Shown piece by piece: positions 8,575-17,002 of a stretch of 64,000 nt of DNA. Numbering within the stretch: position 1 is the first letter of the stretch; the number at the start of each line of letters is the position of its first letter. The notes under the pieces were generated by a model. The model did no database searches. It saw only the letters and a list, made by a program, of their open reading frames with translations, and was not told the origin of the DNA. The position numbers were made by a program, and so were the translations under genes. The DNA is taken from the NCBI GenBank assembly GCA_964593455.1, contig CAZQHK010000001.1, forward strand, positions 124,001 to 188,000. The letters are read 5' to 3'. The stretch is from CAZQHK01 sp964593455. Lineage in GTDB: Bacteria; Muiribacteriota; CAYSPT01.

Positions 8575-9160
8575 TTCATTGGCCACCAATTATGTTAAGT
8601 GATAACTTAGTCTATCATAAATTAGTGAAAAATATCCTCTAATGATCATTAAAAATGATATTACAAACAAGCTAATTTTCAATATATTTTATTCATCACC
8701 TAACTAGTAATTATGCAGAACCTGTATAAGAAATTCATCAATAAACCGTTGCTGCTGCATGGACTCATACTCCACCTCGGGGTAGGGGGCGATCGGTAAG
8801 AAATCCCTCGGCTATCTATTTCTGACCTTTCGCTGCAAGTTACGCAATCAAGACAAGCCGATACAGCGCCGTTCGGCCCCTGAGACAACCTCCGGTATGC
8901 TCTGACATGAAATCGGTCTCAAATGGGCCGGTGTGCATTGCCAGGGACAAAGGTAGCAATCTTCCTGGAGTACACACCCTGCTTCCGGAGTTTCAGGATA
9001 GCGCTCTTCTCTTTAGATGACAATGATATGGTAATTCCTCCGTTCAGTCTGTAATTCTGGTCTTATTGCAGTAAAGTGTTGCAGTAGTAGGGGAGAATGA
9101 ACGGAGGAGGCCGGGCTGGATGGTGGTTATAACTCCGACAAACACAGGGCAAGATTAAAG
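8575..9160. other. gene-poor gap, probable mobile-element debris
   Basis: No convincing gene is visible in these 586 bases. On the minus strand, a 34-codon frame from TTG 9023 to 8919 begins LSSKEKSAILKLRKQGVYSR. This looks like the helix-turn-helix start of an insertion-sequence transposase, and GGAGGAATT precedes it. It stops quickly, so at most it is a decayed remnant. The left part (8590-8720) is very AT-rich. Confidence 0.4.
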
Positions 9161-9233
9161 AGCCAATGAGCGGACTTGAACCGCTGACCTGCGCATTACG
9201 AATGCGCTGCTCTACCAACTGAGCTACATTGGC
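9161..9233 (-). tRNA. tRNA-Thr (anticodon CGT)
   Basis: On the minus strand the sequence folds into a full cloverleaf. The acceptor GCCAATG (9233-9227) pairs with CATTGGC (9168-9162). The D stem is GCTC/GAGC and the anticodon stem GCGCA/TGCGC has loop TTCGTAA. The T stem AGCGG/CCGCT has loop TTCAAGT. The discriminator is T, and CCA is not encoded. CGT reads ACG threonine codons, and the G1-C72, C2-G71 acceptor pairs fit threonine identity. Confidence 0.93.
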
Positions 9234-9327
9234 TCATGGCGCCATCCGGCAGATGGTGGCGCTGCACAAGGTTTTCTAACATAGGGAACCGGTTTATGTC
9301 AAGTTGTAACAGCGGAGAAACAGGTGT

Positions 9328-9714
9328 CTACTCCTTTGCGAAGTAGTTGCCTTTGAACTGCTCGGCCGGGTATTTGGCCTCGTTTGATTCCAGCTTGTTG
9401 AGAATCGCCGATCCTACCTCGATTTGAAGCACGTTGGCCAGGCTGAGGCAGTAGAGGATGATGTCAGCGATCTCTTCTTTGATGTGCTGGAACTTCTTGG
9501 GATCGTTTTTGAGAGCGGTTGATTCTTCGGGGGTGAGCCACTGAAAGATTTCCATCAGTTCCGCCGCCTCGATGGCAATGGACATGGATATGTTTTTCGG
9601 GGTGTGATAGCGTTCCCAGTCACGTTGACGGATAAACTCCGCCATCCGGTCTTTAAGGTGCTGCAGGACTGCTTCGGAGTCTTTGAGGTCTCCAGAGGAT
9701 TTCTCTCGGTTCAT
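9328..9714 (-). CDS. MazG-like nucleotide pyrophosphohydrolase
   Basis: This 128-residue all-alpha NTP pyrophosphatase belongs to the MazG/dCTPase superfamily and would hydrolyse (d)NTPs to (d)NMP and PPi. The metal-binding acids are visible: EAAELMEIFQW gives the first E-x2-E helix and EEIADIILY gives the E-x3-D helix, with the FQWLT signature of the DCTPP1/RS21-C6 branch. The ATG at 9714 overlaps the stop of the STAS gene upstream (ATGA), so the two are translationally coupled. House-cleaning of modified or damaged nucleotides is the family role; the actual substrate is unknown. Confidence 0.82.
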   Translation of the reverse strand: MNREKSSGDLKDSEAVLQHLKDRMAEFIRQRDWERYHTPKNISMSIAIEAAELMEIFQWLTPEESTALKNDPKKFQHIKEEIADIILYCLSLANVLQIEVGSAILNKLESNEAKYPAEQFKGNYFAKE

Positions 9715-10250
9715 TGAGTCGGTTCCCCTTCGTCAGTCGGCTGGGAGCACTGCTTGCGGAGTCGCTCGACATCGCCCTTCAGGAGTTTCCGCACATCCTC
9801 GAAACGTATCCGGTTCACATCGCTGGTCTCCGCCAGGGCATCATGGGCATTGAGAATCAGCTCCGCCTTCTCGAGTTCGGTATGAGGCAGGCAGGGAATG
9901 TCTTTACCACTCTTGAGCACTGATTCGAGAGGCTCTTTACGGATCTGGAAAACGCGGGCCAGTTGCAGGGTGGTCAGGAGGTCAAGGATTTTCTCCGATA
10001 CGCCGGTAAGAACCAGCTTTTGGTTTTGCCGCTGCTCCATGTCGAGCCCCATCCGGACGAGCATACCGATGAAGGTGCTGTACATGTAGGGGCAATCAGT
10101 TAGATCGATGCAGAAGCATTTGAAGTCTTTTTCCAGCATGGAGCGGTAAAAATCCCTGAGGGCGGCACTCTCCTCCAATGATCCCTCTCCCTGTATCCGG
10201 ATTACGACCAGCTGGTCCAGAAAAGCGGCACTGACTCTGGATTCGCTCAC
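9711..10250 (-). CDS. STAS-domain protein with C-terminal extension (anti-sigma-factor-antagonist-like)
   Basis: This 179-residue protein has a GTG start at 10250 with AAGGAG 8 bases upstream. Residues 8-110 look like a STAS domain: beta strand LVVIRIQG, helix, the core strand CFCIDLTDCPYMYS, then a helix and LVLTGVSEKILDLL. The phosphorylatable position normally sits in a DSSG-type turn and is here CPYMYSTFIG, so a Ser or Thr is still available. About 65 mostly charged helical residues follow and have no clear match. It is coupled to the MazG-like gene downstream. Such proteins usually bind an anti-sigma kinase; none is adjacent here. Confidence 0.7.
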   Translation of the reverse strand: MSESRVSAAFLDQLVVIRIQGEGSLEESAALRDFYRSMLEKDFKCFCIDLTDCPYMYSTFIGMLVRMGLDMEQRQNQKLVLTGVSEKILDLLTTLQLARVFQIRKEPLESVLKSGKDIPCLPHTELEKAELILNAHDALAETSDVNRIRFEDVRKLLKGDVERLRKQCSQPTDEGEPTQ

Positions 10251-10346
10251 ACTGACATCTCCTTCGAGCTTTCGGCGAACAGGTCGATTTTATCATGTAT
10301 CCGACGGCCAGTCAACCGTTGACTGGCTGCATAAGCCGATGATACA

Positions 10347-12089
10347 ATGCCCGCCATGGATGCCTTCTTTGAAGATCTCGCAGCTATTTTATCCCGTCAT
10401 CTCGCGCTCGACCGGGAGCAGGCGGCGATTTGGATTGAAAAACCGCGGCGGCCGGAACTCGGCGACTACGCGTTCCCGTGTTTCCGACTGGCTAAAACCT
10501 TGAAACAACCACCGGTTGCGATAGCTTCCCGGCTGGCTGATGAACTGGGTCCGGTGATCGAAGAAACCGGTAGTTTCGAACCACCCCGGGCGATAGGTCC
10601 CTACCTGAACTTCACCATGAAACCGGAACGGTTAGCGGCTTACGTTGTTCAGGCTACCCTGGAAGGGACTCACGGATATGGTGCACTTCCGTCCCGGGAT
10701 GAAACGGTGGTCATCGATTTTTCTTCTCCGAATATTGCCCGACCACTCTCTATCGGGCACCTCCGTTCAACGGTGATTGGTAACTGTCTGGAACAACTGT
10801 TTCACCACGTCGGGTACCAGGTGGTGAGTATCAACTATCTCGGAGACTGGGGGACCCAATTCGGTAAGCTCCTGACAGCCTACCACCGGTGGTTTGAAGG
10901 GGGCCTGGGACAGATAACCGTATCCGTTCTTTTTCAACTCTATGTCCGTTATCACCAGGAGGTCGAAGAACATCCCGAACTGGAAGACGAAGCCCGGGCG
11001 GCCTTCAAAGTGCTGGAAGCCGGAGACGAAGAGTCGCTCAAACTTTGGAGGCTTTTCAGAGAGGTTAGCCTGAAGGGGATGGCTCCCTTATATGAGCTTC
11101 TTGGTGTGCAATTTAAGGACATCAGTGGGGAAAGTTTCTACAATTTAGCAGCCGAGCAGATGATCGACCGGCTGATACAAAACAATTTGGCAGAAGAAAG
11201 TGATGGAGCTCTCATCATCAGGACCGGTGAAAAGAACCTGGGCCCTTTCCAACTCAGAAAAAGCGACGGTTCCACTTTGTACTCCACCCGCGATCTGGCG
11301 GCCTTGACCGATCGAGTGGAAAAATACGATCCGGTCAAGATTCTGTATGTGGTGGGTTCCGAACAACGTGATCATTTTCGGAAGTTATTCAATGTAGCCC
11401 GGCAATTGGGGGTCCCCGAATCGGTGGAATTGCGCCATGTCCCTTTCGGCCTCTACCGGCTGGGTAAACTGAAGATATCCACCCGGGCCGGCCGCGTACT
11501 TTTCATGGAAGATGTTCTGGCCAAAGCCGTCGAATTGGCTCGCGGGCTGATCGAAGAGAAGAACCCGTCTTTAAAGACTAAAGACCAGGTGGCCCACGCG
11601 GTGGGTGTGGGCGCGATCATTTTCGCCGACCTGGTTAACGACCGGGAGAAGAACATCGATTTCGATTGGGAGGCCATTCTCAATTTCGACGGTGAAACCG
11701 GCCCGTATATTCAATACGCACATGCCCGCACCTGCGGTGTCCTCAAAAAAGGAGGACAGCGTCTGGAAATTGATGAACAGGGAAGTGCATCCAGTTTTGA
11801 CCCGGCCGCCACCGGTCTGCTCACGAGCGAAGAAGAACAGGCCTTACTCAGGGCTCTTCACGCTTTTCCCGAGTCGATAGTAAACGCCGTCTCGAACTGC
11901 CGGCCATCCTGCATCGCCCAAAATCTGATTACTGTCGCCAGAATGTTTAGCCGATTTTATCACAACTGTCCTGTTATACAGGCTTCGGGAGAGCAGCGCG
12001 CGGCCCGTTTGATGCTCACCCGGGCGGTGAAGAATGTATTGCAGGGCGGACTTAAATTGCTTGGGATTGAAGCGCCCACCAGTATGTAA
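10347..12089 (+). CDS. argS: arginyl-tRNA synthetase
   Basis: This 580-residue class I aminoacyl-tRNA synthetase charges tRNA-Arg. The N-terminal additional domain occupies residues 1-115. SIGH at 135-138 serves as the HIGH motif, in the family context FSSPNIARPLSIGHLRS. The Rossmann core is followed by the KMSKS equivalent KISTR near 376, as in many ArgRS that carry MSTR-type loops. The C-terminal DALR anticodon-binding domain contains YIQYAHART. The start is ATG 10347; no strong SD precedes it, and ATG at residue 4 is an alternative. It is divergent from the STAS gene. dnaK follows after 103 bases that hold their own promoter candidate. Confidence 0.95.
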   Translation: MPAMDAFFEDLAAILSRHLALDREQAAIWIEKPRRPELGDYAFPCFRLAKTLKQPPVAIASRLADELGPVIEETGSFEPPRAIGPYLNFTMKPERLAAYVVQATLEGTHGYGALPSRDETVVIDFSSPNIARPLSIGHLRSTVIGNCLEQLFHHVGYQVVSINYLGDWGTQFGKLLTAYHRWFEGGLGQITVSVLFQLYVRYHQEVEEHPELEDEARAAFKVLEAGDEESLKLWRLFREVSLKGMAPLYELLGVQFKDISGESFYNLAAEQMIDRLIQNNLAEESDGALIIRTGEKNLGPFQLRKSDGSTLYSTRDLAALTDRVEKYDPVKILYVVGSEQRDHFRKLFNVARQLGVPESVELRHVPFGLYRLGKLKISTRAGRVLFMEDVLAKAVELARGLIEEKNPSLKTKDQVAHAVGVGAIIFADLVNDREKNIDFDWEAILNFDGETGPYIQYAHARTCGVLKKGGQRLEIDEQGSASSFDPAATGLLTSEEEQALLRALHAFPESIVNAVSNCRPSCIAQNLITVARMFSRFYHNCPVIQASGEQRAARLMLTRAVKNVLQGGLKLLGIEAPTSM

Positions 12090-12108
12090 ATAAAACTGAC
12101 CACTTAGT

Positions 12109-12124
12109 TGGCATGGACCTTGCA
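12109..12124 (+). promoter_or_regulatory. sigma-54 (-24/-12) promoter candidate upstream of dnaK
   Basis: TGGCAT-ggacc-TTGCA gives a GG at 12110-12111 and a GC at 12122-12123 with exactly 10 bases between them, the strict spacing for RpoN promoters. The site lies in the argS-dnaK gap, with the dnaK start about 70 bases downstream. No CIRCE inverted repeat is visible in this gap. Confidence 0.5.
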
Positions 12125-12192
12125 CAACACGAAATAGGAAAATGAATAATCCTGTCCGAAAAGCGGCAGGCACTTTAAGGAGGTAGTTGAAA

Positions 12193-14163
12193 ATGAGTAA
12201 AGTTATAGGCATTGACCTGGGAACGACCAATTCCTGTGTTGCTGTGCTTGAGGGAGGAGACCCGGTTGTCATACCCAACGCCGAGGGCGGACGTACCACA
12301 CCGTCTGTTTTTGCCGTTACCAAAACCGATGAGCGGCTGGTGGGCCAGGTGGCCAAACGGCAAGCGGTAACCAATCCGTCCAACACCGTGTTCTCCATCA
12401 AGCGGTTCATGGGACGCAAGTTCACCGACGAGCACGTGGAGCGGAGCAAGAATTCCATCCCCTACAAGATGGTGAAGGCCGACAATGGAGACCTGAAAGT
12501 GGAAATCCAGGGCAGGGAATACTCTTCGCCGGAGATATCCGCGATGGTGTTGCAGAAGATGAAGCAGACTGCTGAGGACTACCTGGGTGAACCGGTGAAG
12601 GAGGCGGTCATCACCGTGCCCGCTTACTTTAACGACACGCAGCGTCAGGCCACCAAAGACGCCGGTAAAATAGCCGGCCTCAATGTCTTGAGAATCATCA
12701 ACGAGCCTACGGCTGCTTCCCTGTCCTACGGTTTCGGGCCAGATTCGAAGAAAAAAGGCGACATAAACGTAGCTGTTTACGACCTGGGCGGAGGAACCTT
12801 CGACATCTCTATCCTCGAGATCGGTGACGATATCGTCGAGGTCAAGTCCACCAATGGTGATACGTTTCTCGGCGGGGACGATTTCGACCAGTTGATCATT
12901 AATTTCCTGGTAGAAGAATTTAAGAAAGATTCGGGCATCGACCTGTCCGGCGACAGCATGGCTTTGCAGCGGCTCAAGGATGCCGCCGAGAAGGCAAAAT
13001 GCGAACTGAGTTCGGTCATACAAACCGATGTAAACCTGCCCTTTATCACGGCTGATTCTTCCGGTCCGAAACATCTGAACATCACACTCACCAGGGCCAA
13101 GTTCGAACAACTGGCGGAAGACCTGATTGAGCGGACCAAGCAGCCTTGCCGGCGTGCGCTCGAAGATGCCGGCCTGACTGCCTCGGCTATCAATGAAGTA
13201 ATCCTGGTGGGAGGAATGACCAGGATGCCCAAGGTTCAAGAGACCGTGAAGGACATCTTCGGCCGGGAGCCCCACAAGGGCGTTAACCCGGACGAAGTGG
13301 TAGCGCTGGGCGCGGCCATCCAGGGCGGTGTGCTCAAGGGCGAAGTCAGGGACGTGCTGCTGTTGGATGTCACCCCGCTTTCCCTGGGTATAGAGACCCT
13401 GGGCGGTGTTTTTACCAAGTTGATCGATCGTAACACCACCATTCCCTGCAAGAAGAGCCAGGTATTCTCCACGGCGGCGAACAATCAACCGGCGGTCAGC
13501 ATCAGGGTTTTTCAGGGCGAACGGGAAATGGCACTGGCCAACAAACTGCTGGGCCAGTTTGACCTGGTGGGTATTCCACCGGCTCCCCGCGGCATGCCCC
13601 AGATCGAGGTTTCTTTCGACATCGACGCCGACGGTATCATGCACGTATCCGCCAAAGATATGGGTACCGCCAAAGAGCAATCGATCAAGATCACGGCTTC
13701 CAGCGGTCTCTCGGAAGACGAGATTGACAGGATGGTTAAGGAGGCCAAGAGCCATGCCACCGAAGACAGGGCTAAGCGTGAGGAGATCGAGCTCAGGAAC
13801 AACGCCGATAATCTCTGTTACCAGGCCGAGAAGCACCTGAAGGAGTTTGGCGATAAGGTCGACGATACGGTTAAGAACCGGATCGACGGATCTATTCAGC
13901 GGTTGCGGCAAGAGATGGAGAAACAAGACAACACGGCTGAGCTTGAGTCCGCTTTCAAGGAGCTTGAAGAAAATCTCCAGGCGCTCGGAGAAGCGGTCTA
14001 CAAAGCGGCCGGCGGCGGCGCGGCCTGTCCAGGCGGAGATTTTGCCGGAGCCCCCGGTGCCGGAGCGGCCCCGGGTGGAGCTGAAGGCGGGTCATCCGGC
14101 GAGGAGGTAAAAGGATCTGAAGAAGGAGTCGTTGACGCGGACTTCGAAGAAGTCAAAGAATAA
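12193..14163 (+). CDS. dnaK: chaperone protein DnaK (Hsp70)
   Basis: This 656-residue cytoplasmic ATP-dependent chaperone starts at ATG 12193, with AAGGAGG at ideal spacing; a TTG two codons earlier is too close to the SD. The nucleotide-binding domain shows GIDLGTTNSCVAV at the start, VYDLGGGTFDISIL near residue 195, and VGGMTRMPKVQ. The substrate-binding beta domain begins around LLLDVTPLSLGIETLGG, and the helical lid is followed by a Gly/Ala-rich tail ending DADFEEVKE. A Cys in the tail (AACPGG) is unusual. grpE and dnaJ are not adjacent, so regulation is separate. The ruvC frame begins inside its 3' end. Confidence 0.97.
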   Translation: MSKVIGIDLGTTNSCVAVLEGGDPVVIPNAEGGRTTPSVFAVTKTDERLVGQVAKRQAVTNPSNTVFSIKRFMGRKFTDEHVERSKNSIPYKMVKADNGDLKVEIQGREYSSPEISAMVLQKMKQTAEDYLGEPVKEAVITVPAYFNDTQRQATKDAGKIAGLNVLRIINEPTAASLSYGFGPDSKKKGDINVAVYDLGGGTFDISILEIGDDIVEVKSTNGDTFLGGDDFDQLIINFLVEEFKKDSGIDLSGDSMALQRLKDAAEKAKCELSSVIQTDVNLPFITADSSGPKHLNITLTRAKFEQLAEDLIERTKQPCRRALEDAGLTASAINEVILVGGMTRMPKVQETVKDIFGREPHKGVNPDEVVALGAAIQGGVLKGEVRDVLLLDVTPLSLGIETLGGVFTKLIDRNTTIPCKKSQVFSTAANNQPAVSIRVFQGEREMALANKLLGQFDLVGIPPAPRGMPQIEVSFDIDADGIMHVSAKDMGTAKEQSIKITASSGLSEDEIDRMVKEAKSHATEDRAKREEIELRNNADNLCYQAEKHLKEFGDKVDDTVKNRIDGSIQRLRQEMEKQDNTAELESAFKELEENLQALGEAVYKAAGGGAACPGGDFAGAPGAGAAPGGAEGGSSGEEVKGSEEGVVDADFEEVKE

Positions 14164-14671
14164 CAAAAAATGTAAGCTCGTGCTGGGTATTGATCCCGGT
14201 CTGGCTTCTACCGGTTACGGTGTGGTGGAACGATCGGGATCACGGCTTCGGGCGGTCAAGACTGGCTGTATCAAGACCAAAGCGAGTCAGTCTCTTGCTG
14301 CCCGGTTGCTTTTAATCTATAATGAAATTTCGGAAGTAATCGAGGAAACCAGCCCCGATGCGGTGGCCCTGGAGCGGATATTTTTCTCGAAAAATGTCTC
14401 CAGTGCCTTTAGTGTGGGTCAGGCTCTGGGAGTCTGCCTTTTGCGGGCTTCCCAGGCGGATGTGCCCGTATTCCAGTATTCGCCGAACGAGGTGAAACAG
14501 GCCGTCAGCGGGTACGGTAAAGCTTCCAAGCACCAGGTCCAGAAGATGGTAGCGGCGTTGCTTGGTGCCATCGACCTTCCGGTTTCAGACCATGTTTCCG
14601 ACGCTTTGGCCGTGGCCATATGTCATATTAACAGGGCGGGTAATTTGCTCGAAAGGCTGTCCGATAAATGA
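14132..14671 (+). CDS. ruvC: crossover junction endodeoxyribonuclease RuvC
   Basis: RuvC is the Holliday-junction resolvase that cuts junctions held by RuvAB. The core matches the family: LGIDPGLASTGYG carries the first catalytic Asp, ALERIFF the Glu, and SDHVSDALAVAICH the C-terminal Asp pair. The TTG at 14132 gives 179 residues with a basic N-terminal tail and a close AAGGAG, overlapping dnaK by 32 bases. A GTG at 14180 would give the usual MLGIDPG start but has no SD. The start is therefore uncertain. It overlaps ruvA by ATGA. Confidence 0.93.
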   Translation: MTRTSKKSKNNKKCKLVLGIDPGLASTGYGVVERSGSRLRAVKTGCIKTKASQSLAARLLLIYNEISEVIEETSPDAVALERIFFSKNVSSAFSVGQALGVCLLRASQADVPVFQYSPNEVKQAVSGYGKASKHQVQKMVAALLGAIDLPVSDHVSDALAVAICHINRAGNLLERLSDK

Positions 14672-15276
14672 TCGCCACCATAGAGGGAGTGCTCGTTGAC
14701 CGGGGCGAGGAGTATGTAGTCGTGGAAGTGGCCGGTATCGGCTTTCACTTGAGTGTTCCGGCATCGGTTATCCAGTCTCTCCCGTCGCCCGGTGAAACCG
14801 TCAAGCTTTGCACACATCTGGTTTTCAAAGAAGACAGCCTGACCCTCTATGGGTTTAAAGCACCGGTGGAAAAGCGTTTGTTCCTGCAATTACTTACCGT
14901 GTCCCGGGTCGGTCCCCGGATGGCGCTGGCCATCCTTTCCGGTGTTTCCGCCGAAAAGCTGGCTACCATGATTTCATCGGGTGACGTCGCCGGTTTGACC
15001 CGTGTGAGCGGCGTAGGTAAGAAAACGGCGCAACGTATTATTATTGATCTCAAGGACAAGATGGAGCCGGTTTTCGGTGTAACGTCGGAAGCAGGCGTGG
15101 CCGGAGACATACTTCTTGAAGGCAGTATTATCGAACAGGCTTCAGCCGCCCTCAAGTCGCTGGGGTACTCCAGCCAGGAGGCCCGCAAGGCGCTTCAGTA
15201 CGCGCATCGTGAACTCGGCGATTCTATCACCCTGGAAGAGCTTATTCAAGGGGCCTTGAAGTACTTTTTGCGGTAG
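14668..15276 (+). CDS. ruvA: Holliday junction branch-migration protein RuvA
   Basis: This 202-residue subunit forms the tetramer that grips the four-way junction and loads RuvB. The start MIATIEGVL is typical. An OB-fold N-terminal domain (about 1-65) is followed by paired helix-hairpin-helix motifs, including LTRVSGVGKKTAQRIIIDLK near residues 110-130. A flexible linker and the C-terminal three-helix domain that binds RuvB (ASAALKSLGYSSQEARKAL) complete it. It is coupled to ruvC by a 4-base overlap, and ruvB follows after 28 bases. Confidence 0.96.
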   Translation: MIATIEGVLVDRGEEYVVVEVAGIGFHLSVPASVIQSLPSPGETVKLCTHLVFKEDSLTLYGFKAPVEKRLFLQLLTVSRVGPRMALAILSGVSAEKLATMISSGDVAGLTRVSGVGKKTAQRIIIDLKDKMEPVFGVTSEAGVAGDILLEGSIIEQASAALKSLGYSSQEARKALQYAHRELGDSITLEELIQGALKYFLR

Positions 15277-15304
15277 GCGATACGTGTAGAAAGAAAAGAT
15301 TAAG

Positions 15305-16348
15305 ATGACAGATAGTGGCGAGAAACGGATCGTCTCCGCCAGGGAATTTTCTGAGGATAACCTCAAAACTCTACGCCCGGGCCGACTCACGGAATACGTA
15401 GGGCAGAAGAAGACGACGGAAAAAATCGATGTTTTTCTACAAGCAGCTCTGAAGCGAAACGAGCCGCTGGACCACCTTCTTCTTTCCGGGCCTCCGGGAT
15501 TGGGTAAGACCACGTTGGCCTATATTATCGCTCGGGAACTGGGGGTTAATATCAGGATTACTTCCGGTCCGGTCATCGAGCGGCAGGGAGACCTGGCGGC
15601 TATTCTCACCAACCTGGAAACAGGGGATGTTCTCTTTATTGACGAGATCCACCGTTTGAGCCGTACGGTGGAAGAGATTCTGTATCCGGCCATGGAGGAT
15701 TTCGAGCTGGATATCATAATCGGGAAGGGGCCGTCGGCCAACACCGTCCGTCTCTCGCTTTGCCGGTTCACGTTGATTGGAGCGACTACCCGGGCCGGCA
15801 AGGTGTCGGCACCGCTCAGAAATCGTTTTGGTGTGATTGCCCGCCTCGATTACTATAAGGTTAAAGAATTGGAAGAAATAGTTGTCCGGGCTGCCGGTGT
15901 CATTGGCGTCAAGGTGGAAAAAAGCGCCGCCCGGGAAATCGCCATGCGGGCCCGCGGCACACCCCGTATTGCCCTCAGGCTGCTGAAGCGGGTCCGCGAT
16001 TACGCCGAAGTGAAAGGGCAGGGACAAATCACCTTGCCGATAGCCAGGAAAGCTTTGAAACTTCTGGAAGTTGACGATTTGGGTCTTGATGCCCTGGACG
16101 GCAGAATTCTGCGAACGATGATCGAGTATTTCGAAGGGGGCCCGGTGAGTCTGGACACGGTGGCTGATTCGGTGGGTGAAGAAGCCGACACGATTTACGA
16201 TGTCTATGAGCCGTACCTGATCCAGCTCGGGTTCATTAAAAGAACACCGCGGGGCAGGGTGGTGACCAGAAGAGCAATGGAGCATCTCGGATACCAGGTC
16301 TCCTCCGACGAGAAGGTCCAGCAGGGTCTCTTCGACGGGCCGGTGTGA
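15305..16348 (+). CDS. ruvB: Holliday junction branch-migration helicase RuvB
   Basis: This 347-residue AAA+ motor drives branch migration. Walker A GPPGLGKTT is at 62-70, Walker B is in LFIDEIHRL near 105-113, and sensor 1 is in LIGATTRAGKVSAPLRNRFG. The C-terminal winged helix binds DNA (VYEPYLIQLGFIKRTPRGR). The ATG at 15305 follows AAGATTAAG, a weak SD. A short GTGTAGAAAG motif that recurs elsewhere in the window lies at 15286, just upstream of the start. Confidence 0.97.
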   Translation: MTDSGEKRIVSAREFSEDNLKTLRPGRLTEYVGQKKTTEKIDVFLQAALKRNEPLDHLLLSGPPGLGKTTLAYIIARELGVNIRITSGPVIERQGDLAAILTNLETGDVLFIDEIHRLSRTVEEILYPAMEDFELDIIIGKGPSANTVRLSLCRFTLIGATTRAGKVSAPLRNRFGVIARLDYYKVKELEEIVVRAAGVIGVKVEKSAAREIAMRARGTPRIALRLLKRVRDYAEVKGQGQITLPIARKALKLLEVDDLGLDALDGRILRTMIEYFEGGPVSLDTVADSVGEEADTIYDVYEPYLIQLGFIKRTPRGRVVTRRAMEHLGYQVSSDEKVQQGLFDGPV

Positions 16349-16361
16349 GAGGGACTTTTAC

Positions 16362-16892
16362 ATGAGCAGAAGGGGGAAGTTGCTTCTGCACGTATGTTGC
16401 GCTCCCTGCGCTATTGGTGTCCTCGAACCGCTGCGCCGGGCCGGGTGGCAGGTGACCGCCCTCTGGTACAATCCCAACATCCATCCCGGGTCGGAATACC
16501 GTCGCCGTGAAAAAACCTTTCTTGATTTTGCCCCCACGGTTGAGCTTTCGGTTATCAGGCCCTTTGACTACGATATTATCGAGTATCTGCGGCAGGTAGC
16601 CTACCGCGAACAGGATCGTTGTATGTTCTGTTACCGCCTTCGGTTGGGTCGTACGGCCCGGCTGGCTGCGAAAGGAGGATATGACGCTTTCGCGTCCACC
16701 CTGATGCTGAGTCCGTACCAGGACCATGAGCTACTTTGTAAAATGGGAGAAAGTGCGGGGACGGACAATGGAATAAGATTTTTCTATGAAGATTTTCGTG
16801 ATTGTTTCCAGAGTTCTCTGCAAGCCGCTCGCGAGAGCGGTCTCTACCTTCAGAAGTACTGCGGCTGTATCTACAGCGAAGTTGGGATTTGA
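16362..16892 (+). CDS. queH: epoxyqueuosine reductase QueH
   Basis: This 176-residue protein of the former DUF208 family performs the last step of queuosine synthesis in tRNA, replacing QueG. The metal-ligand cysteines are present: HVCCAPC (Cys12, Cys13, Cys16), CMFCYRLR near 88-91, and the C-terminal YCGCIYS. The family sequence LWYNPNIHPGSEYRRR is also present. It starts 13 bases after ruvB and probably belongs to the same transcript. It implies that this organism modifies tRNA with queuosine; no other que genes are visible here. Confidence 0.92.
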   Translation: MSRRGKLLLHVCCAPCAIGVLEPLRRAGWQVTALWYNPNIHPGSEYRRREKTFLDFAPTVELSVIRPFDYDIIEYLRQVAYREQDRCMFCYRLRLGRTARLAAKGGYDAFASTLMLSPYQDHELLCKMGESAGTDNGIRFFYEDFRDCFQSSLQAARESGLYLQKYCGCIYSEVGI

Positions 16893-17002
16893 TGGTGTAG
16901 AAAGTACGAGATACAGCCGATGAAGAATACACAACGAAAAAAGTTTCAAGATTCCAAGCGTGGCCGATCAACCGGAAAATGTAGGAAGTAGAGTTAGGAT
17001 TC

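Noticed and set aside
8919..9023. 34-codon minus-strand frame resembling a transposase helix-turn-helix
   Set aside because: It is too short and has no continuation in any frame that I could follow; noted only as possible debris in the gap entry.
12175..13926. 583-residue open frame on the strand opposite dnaK
   Set aside because: Long antisense frames across dnaK are a known by-product of its codon pattern. The frame has no SD, its translation is irregular, and dnaK on the other strand is unmistakable.
15437..16285. 282-residue minus-strand frame inside ruvB
   Set aside because: It lies antisense to a clear ruvB with intact motifs; its translation has no recognisable domain.
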